A stretch of DNA of 64,000 bases, from positions 138,074,621-138,138,620 of the forward strand of contig NC_135504.1 of assembly GCF_052857255.1 (NCBI RefSeq), read 5' to 3'. Shown piece after piece: positions 10,430-20,924 of this stretch (position 1 is the first letter of the stretch; each line of letters starts with the position of its first letter). The notes under the pieces are model-generated. The model was not told the DNA's origin, searched no databases, and saw only the letters and a program-made list of their open reading frames with translations. Origin of the DNA: Amblyomma americanum (lineage: Eukaryota; Arthropoda; Arachnida; Ixodida; Ixodidae). The translations under genes and the position numbers were made by a program.

Positions 10430-13385
10430 TTATGAAACCAAACCAAATCCTACGAGATACAATGGGTTCTGGACATTTGGTTCCAGAAAATGTTTAACTC
10501 ATTAACAGGCATCCATTCTGAAGGCGTTTCACTGTATGCTCTACAGATTTAACTCACATGAACTGTGGCCCTGGTTTAAAATTTTTGTACATTACGACAA
10601 ATTTATGAAGTATTTACCAGTGCTGATGCGCGCTGTACTAAGCTGCAGAATGATGAATGACGATTTATTAGGTTATGAACTACCTGTGTGGAAGCCAGTA
10701 TCAACCAGAAATGCCCAACGCCTTACTTTCTGAGAGAACTGTGATGTGACGTGTGCAATGTGCATTTCATCAATATATTCCTTCAACGCCCACATTTCAG
10801 TTCCTTCATAATGCACACTAATAAAGAAAACATAATGTTAACTGAAAAAAGGCGGTTTGATCTCTCATATGTTGTGGAGAGCTGCGTCGCCTGTCTGCCG
10901 TTCAACTCGTGCTTCATGATTTTTAACGGATGCTTGCAGTTCCATGGGCGCATTGTGTCTCATGCAACTCTCGATTCCCACAGCACTTACACGAGAAACG
11001 GACAAAGCCATCACGAGAGCACCTTATGAAAGAGAACTGGCGTGAAGTGATACCTGTCTTGCACGTCTCAAGTCATTGGCTTTATTACATGGCATTTTTG
11101 TAAGAAACAGCTACATTGTTATCTTTCGTGGTTCCATCAACCATGATGAGTAGGGTACAGATAGGCTTGCTTCTCAGAATTTTAGTAAGGAATGTATATG
11201 TGTGTTATGTGATTTTTTCATGAAGATTATTTGCACAGACTACAGATATATAAAAAATATTTGCAGTGGTGGGGCCCTTTTGATACCTGAGCCAATCTAG
11301 AAAATGTTGATTTTCAAAAACTCGATGTTTCTCATGCCACTCTCATGTGTTTTATATATTTGGCACAAATACATCAGGATGTCTTCTAGCATTCTGCATG
11401 AGCTCTTTAGTTTTGTGCCTAAGCAGCTCCAGCGAAGTAATCGGGCATGGATGACAGGCCTTTCAGCTGCACTGTTAAAAAACACTATCAGAACGGCGAA
11501 AATTGTTAGCTGTAAATGAAAGAGCACTAGAGTTTGCATAAATCGCATAAATATAAGATTATGGGTGAAAGCATGTCTGCTTTCATAATCAACAAAAATT
11601 AAAAGTACATAAAAATTCAATAGCTGCACAGAGAGTTTAGCAAGAAAAATCGGTCGAAAAGTTTGTTCAGTTTCATCAGAACAATTATGTGAAGTTTGAT
11701 ACAGGTCAAACAGCAGACAATGCCCCCGCAGGCCAATGACGAAGACAATCGTCTTCTGCTTCTCCAAGCTTTTGTCGGCATGTGTTTCGACATGTGTCGT
11801 TCGAGTCGCACGTGAACGCTAGTTTACTGGTGGGGTTCTGAGCAGAATGCCTGTGTAGGCGACAGCTCCTGATAACCTCAACTGAGGAGTCCGCCTACCT
11901 GACTCGTAGAACACTTCAATGAAATAATAAATTTTTTATCTCTCTGTCTCCTGAGACCCTCGCTCGTGCACGAGTTTATGGTGTGTGATAGCTGTGATGG
12001 ATACGCAAACAAAGAAACCTACGCAGCACGTGGAATTTTGGCGAGTATCACCGCCACGGTTCGCGTTGTCACGGTACGCGCCTAAATATACGGTCTCGAC
12101 TGCTTTTTTAATAATAATAAACACCTTAATTTTCAGAAAACTTATTTACAACCTTTAAGACTTGTAGGACAGTACCGGGCAGTCGGTGAAGGACAAATAT
12201 ATTGAAAACAGGCATGACAAAACAAGCAAAGAAAGATAAACCTTGATACCAAAAGCAAACAAGAACAGAGAAATAGTTTAAGTTACTGTCATACCTCCAC
12301 CACCTCAGCTTGCTAAACATTCTGTGAAGGATTGCCATTTCGACTTTAGAGTTAGCACAAACCAGCGCCTCCTCTATTTTTACAATTCCAGCCGCATCGC
12401 CCGCTTCGCAATGGGAGCTGACGGTACGCCTCACTACAGTTGCCGCGCTGCGGCGCTACCACGATGGTTGGACTGCTTGCGTCATGCTTTCCAATTAACG
12501 GTCGCGCGGTGCTGGCGTTATCTCTCCAACTCCTATACCACAGACCTACTCCGCGCCTCTGTCAGATTTTTGCTTCGTACCCCTGCTTGCGTAGCTCTCG
12601 ATTCATCCGCGGCGCAGTGCTTTCTCCAACGACAATCGACTGGAGCAGCAGCTTTGCTCGCCGTTTGCAGAGGTGGGCTCAGGCGTTCGCTCCGACTATC
12701 ACTTGAGGATGCTGTTCCTTGCCAGACGAATAGAACGTTGTAAGTTGTTACGTTTGTTCGTTTCGTAGCACCATGATTAACGAAATTTGTTTTGCGCGGA
12801 TAAATGGTGTGGTCCGCGACGCTAACGAGGCATCCTCGCAGCAGCACTAAAATCGTACCAGTTAATTATGGCAAGCACGGCTGCTGCTTTCAATTTTGTG
12901 CGAAATTTGGGACATTTTAAGCTCGTTTCTAGAAATCAAGGGGACGTTCACGTGCATTTATTTACATATATTTACAACTCTTTACAGCAATAGCGTACAC
13001 AATAATTTGCATCTGTCTGCTGCTATATACATTACGATTCTGTGTTCATAGCCATTTACATTTCTAGAGTTTGTGTATTTGCTTGTGTTGGCACTTATTT
13101 AGAGACATAAGAAATATGCATGGTAGCGCAACAAACATTTCTGCGCTCGAGAAAGACAAAGCATCTCGTACGCGAGCGGGAAAACAGTGAACGAAACAAA
13201 ACACACCTAACGCCCGTCTGGACAACCAGTTTGTACGACCTCGTGTGTTTGAAGCCCTCGCCTGCGGCCAGAAGCGACAGCGACGGTGGAATAAACGCTG
13301 ATGCTGCGCCGAAGAAACGCTGCCTTGGGGTTCGCCTTTTGCGGTGACTGCGCCTGAAGACTAGCTGAAGCGGACTTGAATTCAA
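10430..13385. other. Unassigned 3-kb stretch
   Basis: Mostly AT-rich sequence with short frames that look random, becoming GC-richer from about 12.3 kb. No mobile-element coding, RNA gene or simple repeat recognised. A regulatory or untranslated region of a host gene is possible but nothing in the sequence shows it. Confidence 0.3.
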
Positions 13386-13387
13386 TT

Positions 13388-13462
13388 TTATCTGCCTTCT
13401 TTCCTTCTTTCCTTCCTGCCTTCTTTCCTTCTGCCTTCTTTCCTTGCCTTCTTTCCTTTTTA
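13388..13462 (+). repeat. Pyrimidine microsatellite (TTCC/CTTT-type)
   Basis: Imperfect tandem runs of ccttctttcctt and related units over about 75 bases. The minus strand is purine-only and reads lysine/glutamate/glycine-rich low-complexity peptide, which should not be taken as a gene. Confidence 0.8.
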
Positions 13463-13857
13463 GTTTTGCATCGTTTCATTACCGCCTTGTTGTAGCCACG
13501 ACCAGGCAGACCATCCGAAATGCTTCAGCATCAGCTGCTGCGCCATGCATTTGCGACTGGAGTTCTTTTCGCTTCCTGAAACACTGGTAGCTGCAGTCTG
13601 CCACGCACAGAGAAAAAATGGCCAGGCTTAGCTTGGTTAAGCCAAGAATGCGTTGCATATCTCGATGGAGTTCCGTGCTGCTCCGTTGACTCGATCGCCA
13701 TTGAAACTGCCCGTGTAGCAGCGCTCGATCGCCATTAAGTCGATAGACTATCGGTTCGAGGGCCCTCGAAATGCCCGTGTGACAGGGGTATAAGACTGTC
13801 CCGGCGAAGGAGCGCAGCTCTTTTATACATATGCCATGACGTCAATCATAGCGCAGC

Positions 13858-14063
13858 GCCCCTAGCGGAAGGAGCGGGAGTCAGGTGGTGGCTGCGGCAG
13901 CACGCGACCGCGCCAGTTGGGGCCCAGCTTTTCCTCCGTGACGTCACGCGCCGGCGCAGTGCCCCTAGCGGGAGGAGCGGGAGTCAGGTGGTGGCTGCGG
14001 CCGTGCGCGACCGCGCGAGTTGGGGCCCAGCTTTTCCTCCGGCTGTCGTGACGTCACGTCACG
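13858..14063 (+). repeat. Two 103-bp tandem copies with CRE-like sites
   Basis: Copies start at 13858 and 13961 with gcccctagcgg and share ggagcgggagtcaggtggtg and ttggggcccagcttttcctc. The palindrome TGACGTCA, the consensus cAMP-response element bound by CREB/ATF bZIP factors, occurs at 13837-13844, 13939-13946 and 14049-14056. A CACGTG E-box follows at about 14060. The block is CpG-rich, so a promoter or a repeat terminus are both possible. Confidence 0.6.
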
Positions 14064-15849
14064 TGGTTGCGCTAAAGAACAATGGAGGCTGCCCGGCCGC
14101 GCCCAAGGGCTGAACTGAGTGATTGCAATATGCAACGCACAAAACCTTTATCTAGTTTCCGTGACGATGGCAGCTTAGTCTCCGAAAAGTACAGCTACGA
14201 CTCGAAAGCTACTGCTACTTGACCGGTTCGAAAAATGCCTTCTTGGGAAGAAATATTATTACTTTATTTCATTCTGCCATTTTCCTTACTCAACAATAAT
14301 TGAGTCGCAAATTAATAGAGTAAAACGTATTACTAACCTCCTTTATCCTCTGATTTCTTATTTCTGCCAAGCTGTTTCAGTAAATCACCCGGGATGTTCC
14401 AGCGTTATAGATAAAAGACAAACATGATTCGAACAAGTCGCCAAAGACTTTCGTTACAATGCCAACGCCGCTGCACCGCACTCTCTGTGGCTCCTTTTAA
14501 AACCAGCGCCTGCACCGGCTCCGCGGTGAGCAGCGCCACGAACGGCGCGCTCTTTGACGCGTCAATACCTGACAGGAAGCCTGATTACTATGAAGGATGC
14601 AGAGCGCCGCCTCACGAAGAATGAGAGAACGTTTAAAAAATGCTCTGCGTCCGCTTTCCGTCGTCAGACGCCACTCAGATGGCACTCTCCCTCACAGGCG
14701 TAGAGCCGGCGCGAAGGCTAGCCGACGGGGGAGAGCAGGAGAGGAGGATAAGAGAGGGTGCTGGACGGTAGGATCGTCCGTACACGGCAGGCATTGTAAA
14801 AATAGAGGAGGCGCTGTACGAGCAAACTCGCGAGACCGAGAGGGGCAACCGACACGATCGATGAAGCAAGAATTTCGTTATACTACTTTAGGGAAATTGT
14901 ACTTTGAACGCTCTATCCATGCACAAGGTCGAACCTCTTCGACAACATAATTATCTTTGTTAAATCGCGTACCACACTCACATTCCAACTTATTTTGCTG
15001 CCCCTTCTCGCCACAGGTAGCTGCATATTCTAAACTGAGAAGACAACATGCCGTCGAGTCGGTGTGTTCATTGCTGATTGGTACCAAGAAGTTAGCCGCT
15101 ACAAACGCAGGACATTTAAAACGCGACTACCGGTGTCACCTACGGTGAGCGCGGCGCTGCTTTCCCGTTAAATAAGGGAAAGGACGAAAAGTTCCTTGCT
15201 AGCGGTAATGTATAATTACAGTACCAACACTTTTCCGTTTGTCACATATATCGGCGACACAGGAACACTATTCGCATCCCCCACAGTAGATTCCGTAAAA
15301 ACATTATTCTGTTAGCGTGAATTTTCGAGGATCAACCGCCACATCGTCGCTACAAATTCTGTCTGATAGCCTCTGGTGCACTTAGAGGATATAAAAATCA
15401 AGTGCTGAGTGGCAAAGAAGCGCTTAGCCTCCACAAAACAGCGCGAATTTTGGCACAAGCCAGGAACGTTCATACTTATAAACGTCGAGCTATGCGTAGA
15501 CCTCAACTCAGGCGATGTTTCCAGACTTCGCAGCGCACCGTGAAGTTGAGTTTTCACGCGAATACCACATAATATAGGGCCTGCCAATGAAATCAGACTA
15601 TCAGTATTAGTAACCAGACAGCGCAGGAGGAGCGAGAGGCAGCTTTTACCAGCTCGGACGAAACAAGTAAAAAAGAACTTGTCTAAAGAGCCCGGTTGGT
15701 TTTTGACGCCGGTTGGTTTTTGACTGAGAACTCCAATCCTCCGCTACAAACTCCTAATGAGTTTCAGTAAAACATTTTCTTCATTACCGAGTAAACTAGG
15801 CATCTGCCGCTTTTCGAGCAGACCACTTTGATCCAGCAAGGTTTTCCTT
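14064..15849. other. Unassigned
   Basis: No gene recognised. A duplicated ccggttggtttttgac phrase occurs near 15690-15725. The GC-rich part to about 14.9 kb has short overlapping frames on both strands without recognisable domains. Confidence 0.3.
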
Positions 15850-16010
15850 TGAGCTAGAAGGTTGTAGAATGACAAAATTTGCAGAAAAGCTAAATGGCAA
15901 GAAATAAATACAGACAAACACACACAGGACCAGACAGGCGCCAATTTCCACCTGAGTTTATTGTTCGAAAAAGGCACTTTATAACCACACCAGCCCAATA
16001 TACACGAAAG
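15850..16010 (-). mobile_element. Possible Penelope-like element terminus
   Basis: On the minus strand the sequence resembles PLE 3' termini from ticks as I recall them: a TTGGGCTGGTGTGG tail on one side, then AATAAACTCAGGTGG, then a pyrimidine-rich stretch containing GTGTGTGTTTGTCTGTATTT. No PLE coding sequence lies next to it. The call rests on resemblance only. Confidence 0.3.
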
Positions 16011-17019
16011 AAGATACAAGAAAAAAGATAAAAATGGTGAATTAAAAAAGACATACTTGCCAAAACGACTGAAGCAAGCATTACAACGCTGACAGTGATC
16101 CCTTAAGAAGTGTAATCTATTCTTCTGACAGCGACACAGATGGCTTACTCACGCAGATAGGCGCCTTCTACTTAATGTAATATGCTTCTATTTTTTTCAC
16201 GCTCTAATCTGTCTTTTGACCTCGCCGTCTATCTTGTGTTTGGAAAAATGCAAATGGTGTCCGAGTTTTTTTATTTTTTAAAAATTTTTCAAGTACCTAG
16301 AGCGCCCTTGAGGCATTATTGTAGAGGGGATATAACTACATACAATAACACATTCAAAGCCTAAGGACCCGGGTGACTTTAAGACGTTTCCCGTGAGTAC
16401 ACGCACGCCGCGAATTCTCTCATTATGGCATGGTCACGAACGAACTCCTCGCATCTCACTTATTGTAATACTTGCGCTTTTTTTTGCGGATGTTCGATAC
16501 TTATAAGGGCTCTGAAAGGGGCTCTCATAAAGTTGCGGTATTCCTGGGATTTTTAAGGACGCTGCTTCACTGGTGTCATTCAGGTAGAATTTTAATGCAT
16601 TTTGTATAATCTCAGCTATCTCTAGTAACAATTTGAATTTCAGCGTGTTCGCGCCTTTCCCTCTCGTCACTTTTAGCGGGCTCAAAGATTAAGAAGATTA
16701 AGAAGTTTGCCGGGGGATGAGGTACCCGTAAGTGGCGCAGGACAGGGCTAATTGGAGAGGTACTTACATATTTATCTTATACTTCTCCAGAAGTATTCTC
16801 ATTTGTCCTAGAAGCGTTTGTCCTGCAGTTGATGCAGTCACGCTGATGACGATGATGTGCTCAGCGGCACTACAGAAATGGATCGCCAGGTAATCAACTA
16901 TCACAGCCTTTACGCCAAGCGCTCCAGTAACCGCTGTCTGTGCTGCCGGGCCCACGGAGATCTATAGCGATATTTTACGAGTGGCCCCACACGTTGTTGA
17001 CAATACTATTGCTGGCCTG
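16011..17019. other. Unassigned; may include the LINE-C 5' leader
   Basis: No gene recognised. The last few hundred bases before 17020 could be the 5' untranslated region of LINE-C, whose ORF1 becomes readable from there. Confidence 0.3.
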
Positions 17020-17651
17020 GGATATGGAAACAACTCACGGCCTCCTTCTCTTCTGCTGCTGACAATTCCAGTGACATACTTGCCGCGCTGACAGATTTAC
17101 AATCCGGGCAGTCAACATTAATAGAGGAGCTAGGTTCTATCAAGTCCACCCTTGAAGAGCATGACCAATCATTTGCGCACCTAAACACTACGCTTGCGAG
17201 GATTGAGACAGATTTTCCGTCTATTTCAAATGTAAGGTCTCAAACTGACAGTATACAAAGCATTAGCACTAACTGAACAACTCAGGTATCTACGTTGACT
17301 GCCCGAATGGATGACCTTGAAAACATGTATCGCCGAACCAATTTGGGCTCAAAGATGCAGAGAGTGAAAGCTGGAGTGAATCTGAAAAATTAATAATCGA
17401 TCACTGTTAGGAGAACCTGAGTATATCAATTGAAAGCAATGATATTCAGCGAGCGTATCGTCCAGTTACATTCAAGAGAAAAGGACCGCCCAATCATAGC
17501 TATATTTCTGCATTTCAAGGACAAAGAACGCGTTCTATTATCAGCTTATAAGCTTAACTCAACTGATTACGCAATCAGTCAAGATTTCTCCCCTAACACC
17601 CGACACGCCTGCAAACATCTCATTCAATTCGCGAAAGCTAACCACATCTCC
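17020..17651 (+). pseudogene. LINE-C ORF1, first part
   Basis: Degenerate LINE ORF1. A coiled-coil-like N-terminus (ALTDLQSGQSTLIEELGS, IKSTLEEHDQSFAHL) is followed after a stop at 17274-17276 by ARMDDLENMYRRTNLG, the start of the RNA-binding core. After a frameshift come RPIIAIFLHFKDKERVLLSA and ISQDFSPNTRHACKHLIQFA, the ORF1 C-terminal domain. The frame is cut at 17651 by RTE-1 and resumes at 20863-20874, the duplicated target. The sequence FAKANHISYKLRHNRLVSND reads straight through if RTE-1 is removed. Confidence 0.75.
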
Positions 17652-17654
17652 ATC

Positions 17655-17735
17655 ATGCAGCGATGGCGTAGAGGTAGAACATCCGCCTCGCGTGCAAGAG
17701 GACCGGGGTTCAAATCCTGGTGCCGCGCAATTCTC
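17655..17735 (+). promoter_or_regulatory. tRNA-like module with internal pol III promoter boxes
   Basis: The segment folds in outline like a tRNA. An A-box-like TGGCGTAGAGG lies at 17664-17674 and a B-box-like GGTTCAAATCC at 17707-17717, 43 bases apart from start to start. CCTC/GAGG can pair as an anticodon stem and CCGGG/CCTGG as a T stem. A run of A follows near 17746. The acceptor stem is imperfect, so I do not call it a functional tRNA gene. It lies inside the target-site duplication of RTE-1 and so moved with it. It may drive or initiate transcription of the element. Confidence 0.7.
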
Positions 17736-17887
17736 CACCGGGTTAAAAAAAAAAAAATCCGCGTGTCGATGGAATTGCATAACCAGGCCTGGAGTGCGGC
17801 CTTATCTCGGTGACCAGAACCGACAACGCACTCTCTCACCAGAGCAGGATTTGGCCACCCTGGTGTAGTACTTGGCCACAACCTTCT

Positions 17888-20827
17888 ATGATCAAACCAA
17901 CTAACCCTCGGCCCTCAGTCCCCAGCGGCTGCAGAGCAACTGACCACGGCGGCGGTCAGGCCTGTGACGCAGCGGAGGGTGCTAAGAATCTCTGGCTCCG
18001 GACAGGCCGCCATTGGAATCTGAACCTGGCAACGTTTAACGCCAGAACTTTAGCTAGTGAGGCTAGCCTAGCAGTGCTGTTCGAGGAACTAGCGGGAATT
18101 AAACGGGATGTGATAGGGCTTAGCGAAGTTAGGAGGACAGGAGAGGCGTATACAGTACTAAAGGACGGACACATACTGTGCTATCGCGGGTTAGAGGATA
18201 GACGAGAACTAGGTGTGGGCTTCCTCATTAATAAGGATATAGCCGGCAACGTAGAGGAGCTCTACAGTATTAACGGGAGGGTAGCAGCTATAGTAATTGG
18301 GCTGAATAGGAGGTACAAGCTGAAAGTGGTGCAGGCCTACGCACCCACATCCAGCCATGATGACCAGACCGTTGAAAGCTTCTATGAGGACGTAGAATCA
18401 GCAATGAATAGAGTAAAATCGCAGTACACTGTACTGATGGGCGACTTCAATGCGAAGGTGGGCAAGAAGCAGGCTGACGACCACGCGGTAGGTGACTATG
18501 GGATAGGCTCTAGAAATAGCAGGGGAGAGTTATTAGTCGAATTCGCGGATAGAAATAATTTAGGGACCATGAATACCTTCTCCCGCAAACGAGAAAACAG
18601 GAAGTGGACCTGGAAGAGCCCCAATGGTGAGATTAAAAATGAAATCGACTTCATACTATACGCTAAACCTGGCATCATTCAGGATGTCGCCGTCCTCGGA
18701 AGGGTGCGTTGCAGCGACCATAGAATGGTAAGGTCTAGAATTAGCTTAGACCTGAAGAGGGAATGGAAGAAGCTAGCGAAGAAGAAGACCATTAACGAGT
18801 TAGCCGTAAGAGGGAAAGCACAGGAGTTTAGGATAGCGCTGCAAAACAGATACTCGGCTTTAGCTGAGGAAGATGATCTTGATGTTCATTCAATGCACGA
18901 TAACCTGACATCAATAATTACGGAGTGCGCAGTAGAAATAGGAGGTAGGACAGTTCGAAAAGATACCGGGAAGCTATCTCAGGTGACGAAAGATCTGATT
19001 AAGAAGCACCAAAACATGAAGGCATCTAACACTACCGATAGAATAGAACTACCGGAGCTATCAAAGTTAATAAATAAGCGCAAGGTAGCCGACATAAGGA
19101 AGTTTAATATGGAGAGAATCGAGCATGCTATAAAGAATGGAGGTAGCCTAAAAACAGTGAAGAGGAAACTAGGCATAGGTAAAAACCAGATGTATGCATT
19201 AAGAGACAAGCAGGGCAATTTCATTAGCAATATGGATAAGATAGTAAACGTAGCCGAAGAGTTCTACACAGACCTGTACAGTAGCCAATGTAATCAGAGC
19301 GCTAATGAGAAATACAGCAGTGCACAGCAATGCGTCATCCCGCCAGTAACGAACGATGAAGTAAAGAAAGCCTTAGAAGCAATGAAAAGGGGAAAAGCAG
19401 CTGGGGAGGATCAGGTAACAGCAGATCTGTTGAAGGATGGAGGGGACATCGTGCTAGAAAAACTAGCCACCCTGTATACGCAATGCCTTATCACCTCGAC
19501 TGTACCAGAAGCTTGGAAGAATGCAAACATTATCTTAATTCATAAGAAGGGAGACACCAAGGACTTGAAAAATTACAGGCCGATCAGCTTACAATCCGTT
19601 GCGTACAAAGTATTTACTAAGGTAATCGCTAATAGAGTCAGGGCAACGTTAGACTTTAATCAACCAAATGATCAGGCAGGCTTTCGTAAAGGATATTCCA
19701 CAATAGATCATATTCACACTATCAATCAGGTGATAGAGAAATGCGCAGAATATAACCAACCTCTATATATAGCTTTCATTGATTACGAGAAAGCATTCGA
19801 CTCAGTGGAAACCTCAGCAGTCATACAGGCATTGCGTAATCAGGGGGTAGAAGAGCCTTATGTCAAAATACTGGAAGATATATATAGCAACTGCACAGCT
19901 ACTATAGTCTTCCATAAAGTCAGCAATAAAATTCCAATAAGGAAGGGCGTCAGGCAAGGAGACACGATCTCGCCAATGCTGTTCACCGCATGTTTGCAGG
20001 AGGTATTTCGAGGCCTGAATTGGGAACAGTTGGGAATAAGAATAAATGGAGAATACCTAAATAATCTGAGATTTGCTGATGACATTGCCTTGCTGAGTCA
20101 CTCAGGAGGTGAACTGCAAATCATGATCAACGAGTTAGACAGGCAGAGCAGATCGATGGGTCTAAAAATTAGCATGCAGAAAACAAAGGTAATGTTCAAC
20201 AGCCTAGCAAGGGAACAACAGTTCACAATTGGCAGCGAGAGCCTAGAAATTGTGCCGGAATACGTCTACTTAGGGCAGGTAGTGACAGCTGATCCGGATC
20301 ATGAGAGGGAGATAACTAGAAGGATAAGAATGGGGTGGAGCGCATATGGCAAATTCTCGCAGATCATGAGTGGCAGTTTACCAATTTCCCTCAAGAGGAA
20401 AGTGTACAACAGCATAATCTTAGCGGTACTCACCTACGGGGCAGAAACGTGGAGGCTAACGAAAAGAGTTCAGCTTAAGTTAAGGACAACGCAGCGAGCC
20501 ATGGAAAGAAAAATGATAGGTGTAACGTTAAGAGATCGAAAGCGGGCAGAGTGGGTGAGAGAACAAACACGGGTTAATGACATCCTAGTCGAAATCAAGA
20601 GAAAGAAATGGGCTTGGGCAGGGCATGTTGTGCGAAGGCAAGATAACCGCTGGTCTTTAAGGGTAACGGAGTGGGTTCCAAGAGAAAGTAAGCGTAGCAG
20701 CGGGCGGCAGACGGTTAGATGGGCGGAAGAGATTAAGAAGTTTGCAGGCAAAGGGTGGATGCAGCTGGCAAATGATAGGGTTAATTGGAGAGACATGGGA
20801 GAGGCCTTTGCCCTGCAGTGGGTGTAG
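17888..20827 (+). CDS. RTE-1 endonuclease-reverse transcriptase polyprotein, intact
   Basis: An uninterrupted 979-codon ORF2-type protein that nicks the target and reverse transcribes the element RNA. Relative to the ATG at 17888, the AP endonuclease spans about residues 45-290, with NLATFNART (46-54), LSEVRRT (78-84; catalytic Glu), LMGDFNAKVG (183-192; Asp and Asn) and CSDHRMV (275-281; catalytic Asp-His). The reverse transcriptase follows: NYRPISL (563-569), IAFIDYEKAFDS (628-639; first Asp), RQGDTISPMLF (689-699), LRFADDIALL (727-736; catalytic Asp pair) and a thumb. The C-terminal block WAGHVVRRQDNRWS is typical of RTE/BovB-like proteins. The open frame extends upstream to 17810 without ATG. 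The ATG at 17888 is chosen because RTE-2 has an ATG at the matching place (23602). Confidence 0.92.
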   Translation: MIKPTNPRPSVPSGCRATDHGGGQACDAAEGAKNLWLRTGRHWNLNLATFNARTLASEASLAVLFEELAGIKRDVIGLSEVRRTGEAYTVLKDGHILCYRGLEDRRELGVGFLINKDIAGNVEELYSINGRVAAIVIGLNRRYKLKVVQAYAPTSSHDDQTVESFYEDVESAMNRVKSQYTVLMGDFNAKVGKKQADDHAVGDYGIGSRNSRGELLVEFADRNNLGTMNTFSRKRENRKWTWKSPNGEIKNEIDFILYAKPGIIQDVAVLGRVRCSDHRMVRSRISLDLKREWKKLAKKKTINELAVRGKAQEFRIALQNRYSALAEEDDLDVHSMHDNLTSIITECAVEIGGRTVRKDTGKLSQVTKDLIKKHQNMKASNTTDRIELPELSKLINKRKVADIRKFNMERIEHAIKNGGSLKTVKRKLGIGKNQMYALRDKQGNFISNMDKIVNVAEEFYTDLYSSQCNQSANEKYSSAQQCVIPPVTNDEVKKALEAMKRGKAAGEDQVTADLLKDGGDIVLEKLATLYTQCLITSTVPEAWKNANIILIHKKGDTKDLKNYRPISLQSVAYKVFTKVIANRVRATLDFNQPNDQAGFRKGYSTIDHIHTINQVIEKCAEYNQPLYIAFIDYEKAFDSVETSAVIQALRNQGVEEPYVKILEDIYSNCTATIVFHKVSNKIPIRKGVRQGDTISPMLFTACLQEVFRGLNWEQLGIRINGEYLNNLRFADDIALLSHSGGELQIMINELDRQSRSMGLKISMQKTKVMFNSLAREQQFTIGSESLEIVPEYVYLGQVVTADPDHEREITRRIRMGWSAYGKFSQIMSGSLPISLKRKVYNSIILAVLTYGAETWRLTKRVQLKLRTTQRAMERKMIGVTLRDRKRAEWVREQTRVNDILVEIKRKKWAWAGHVVRRQDNRWSLRVTEWVPRESKRSSGRQTVRWAEEIKKFAGKGWMQLANDRVNWRDMGEAFALQWV

Positions 20828-20831
20828 TAAG

Positions 20832-20833
20832 GC

Positions 20834-20862
<29 letters not shown>
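20832..20862 (+). repeat. (TGA)n microsatellite tail of RTE-1
   Basis: About nine tandem TGA/GAT units close the element just after its stop codon and abut the second copy of the 12-bp target duplication. Short microsatellite tails instead of poly(A) are characteristic of RTE elements. Confidence 0.85.
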
Positions 20863-20865
<3 letters not shown>

Positions 20866-20924
20866 CACATCTCCTACAAGCTCCGTCACAACAGGCTAGT
20901 CTCTAATGATGAGACGTACTATCA

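Larger units (their letters stand above)
17652..20862 (+). mobile_element. RTE-1, complete RTE-clade LINE with tRNA-like 5' module
   Basis: A full-length retrotransposon of about 3.2 kb bounded by a 12-bp direct repeat aaccacatctcc at 17640-17651 and 20863-20874. It begins with a tRNA-like module (17655-17735) and a poly(A) stretch, then a 5' leader, one long endonuclease-RT frame, and ends a few bases after the stop in a (TGA)n microsatellite, the typical RTE 3' end. It lies inside ORF1 of LINE-C, whose frame resumes exactly after the second copy of the duplicated target. Intact coding sequence and matching target duplication indicate a recent insertion. Confidence 0.9.

Noticed and set aside
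13207..13479. Lys/Glu/Gly-rich minus-strand frame resembling a basic nuclear protein
   Set aside because: It is the translation of a pyrimidine microsatellite.
17655..17735. A functional tRNA gene
   Set aside because: The A and B boxes and two stems are recognisable, but the acceptor stem is imperfect and the segment moved with RTE-1 as part of a retroelement. I treated it as tRNA-like.
17810..17887. Extended N-terminus of the RTE-1 protein from GTG at 17810
   Set aside because: The codon is not ATG and RTE-2 does not keep an equivalent start there, while the ATG at 17888 has a counterpart in RTE-2.
20470..20889. Minus-strand frame of 139 codons with a histidine run
   Set aside because: It is the antisense shadow of the RTE-1 C-terminus and its (TGA)n tail.
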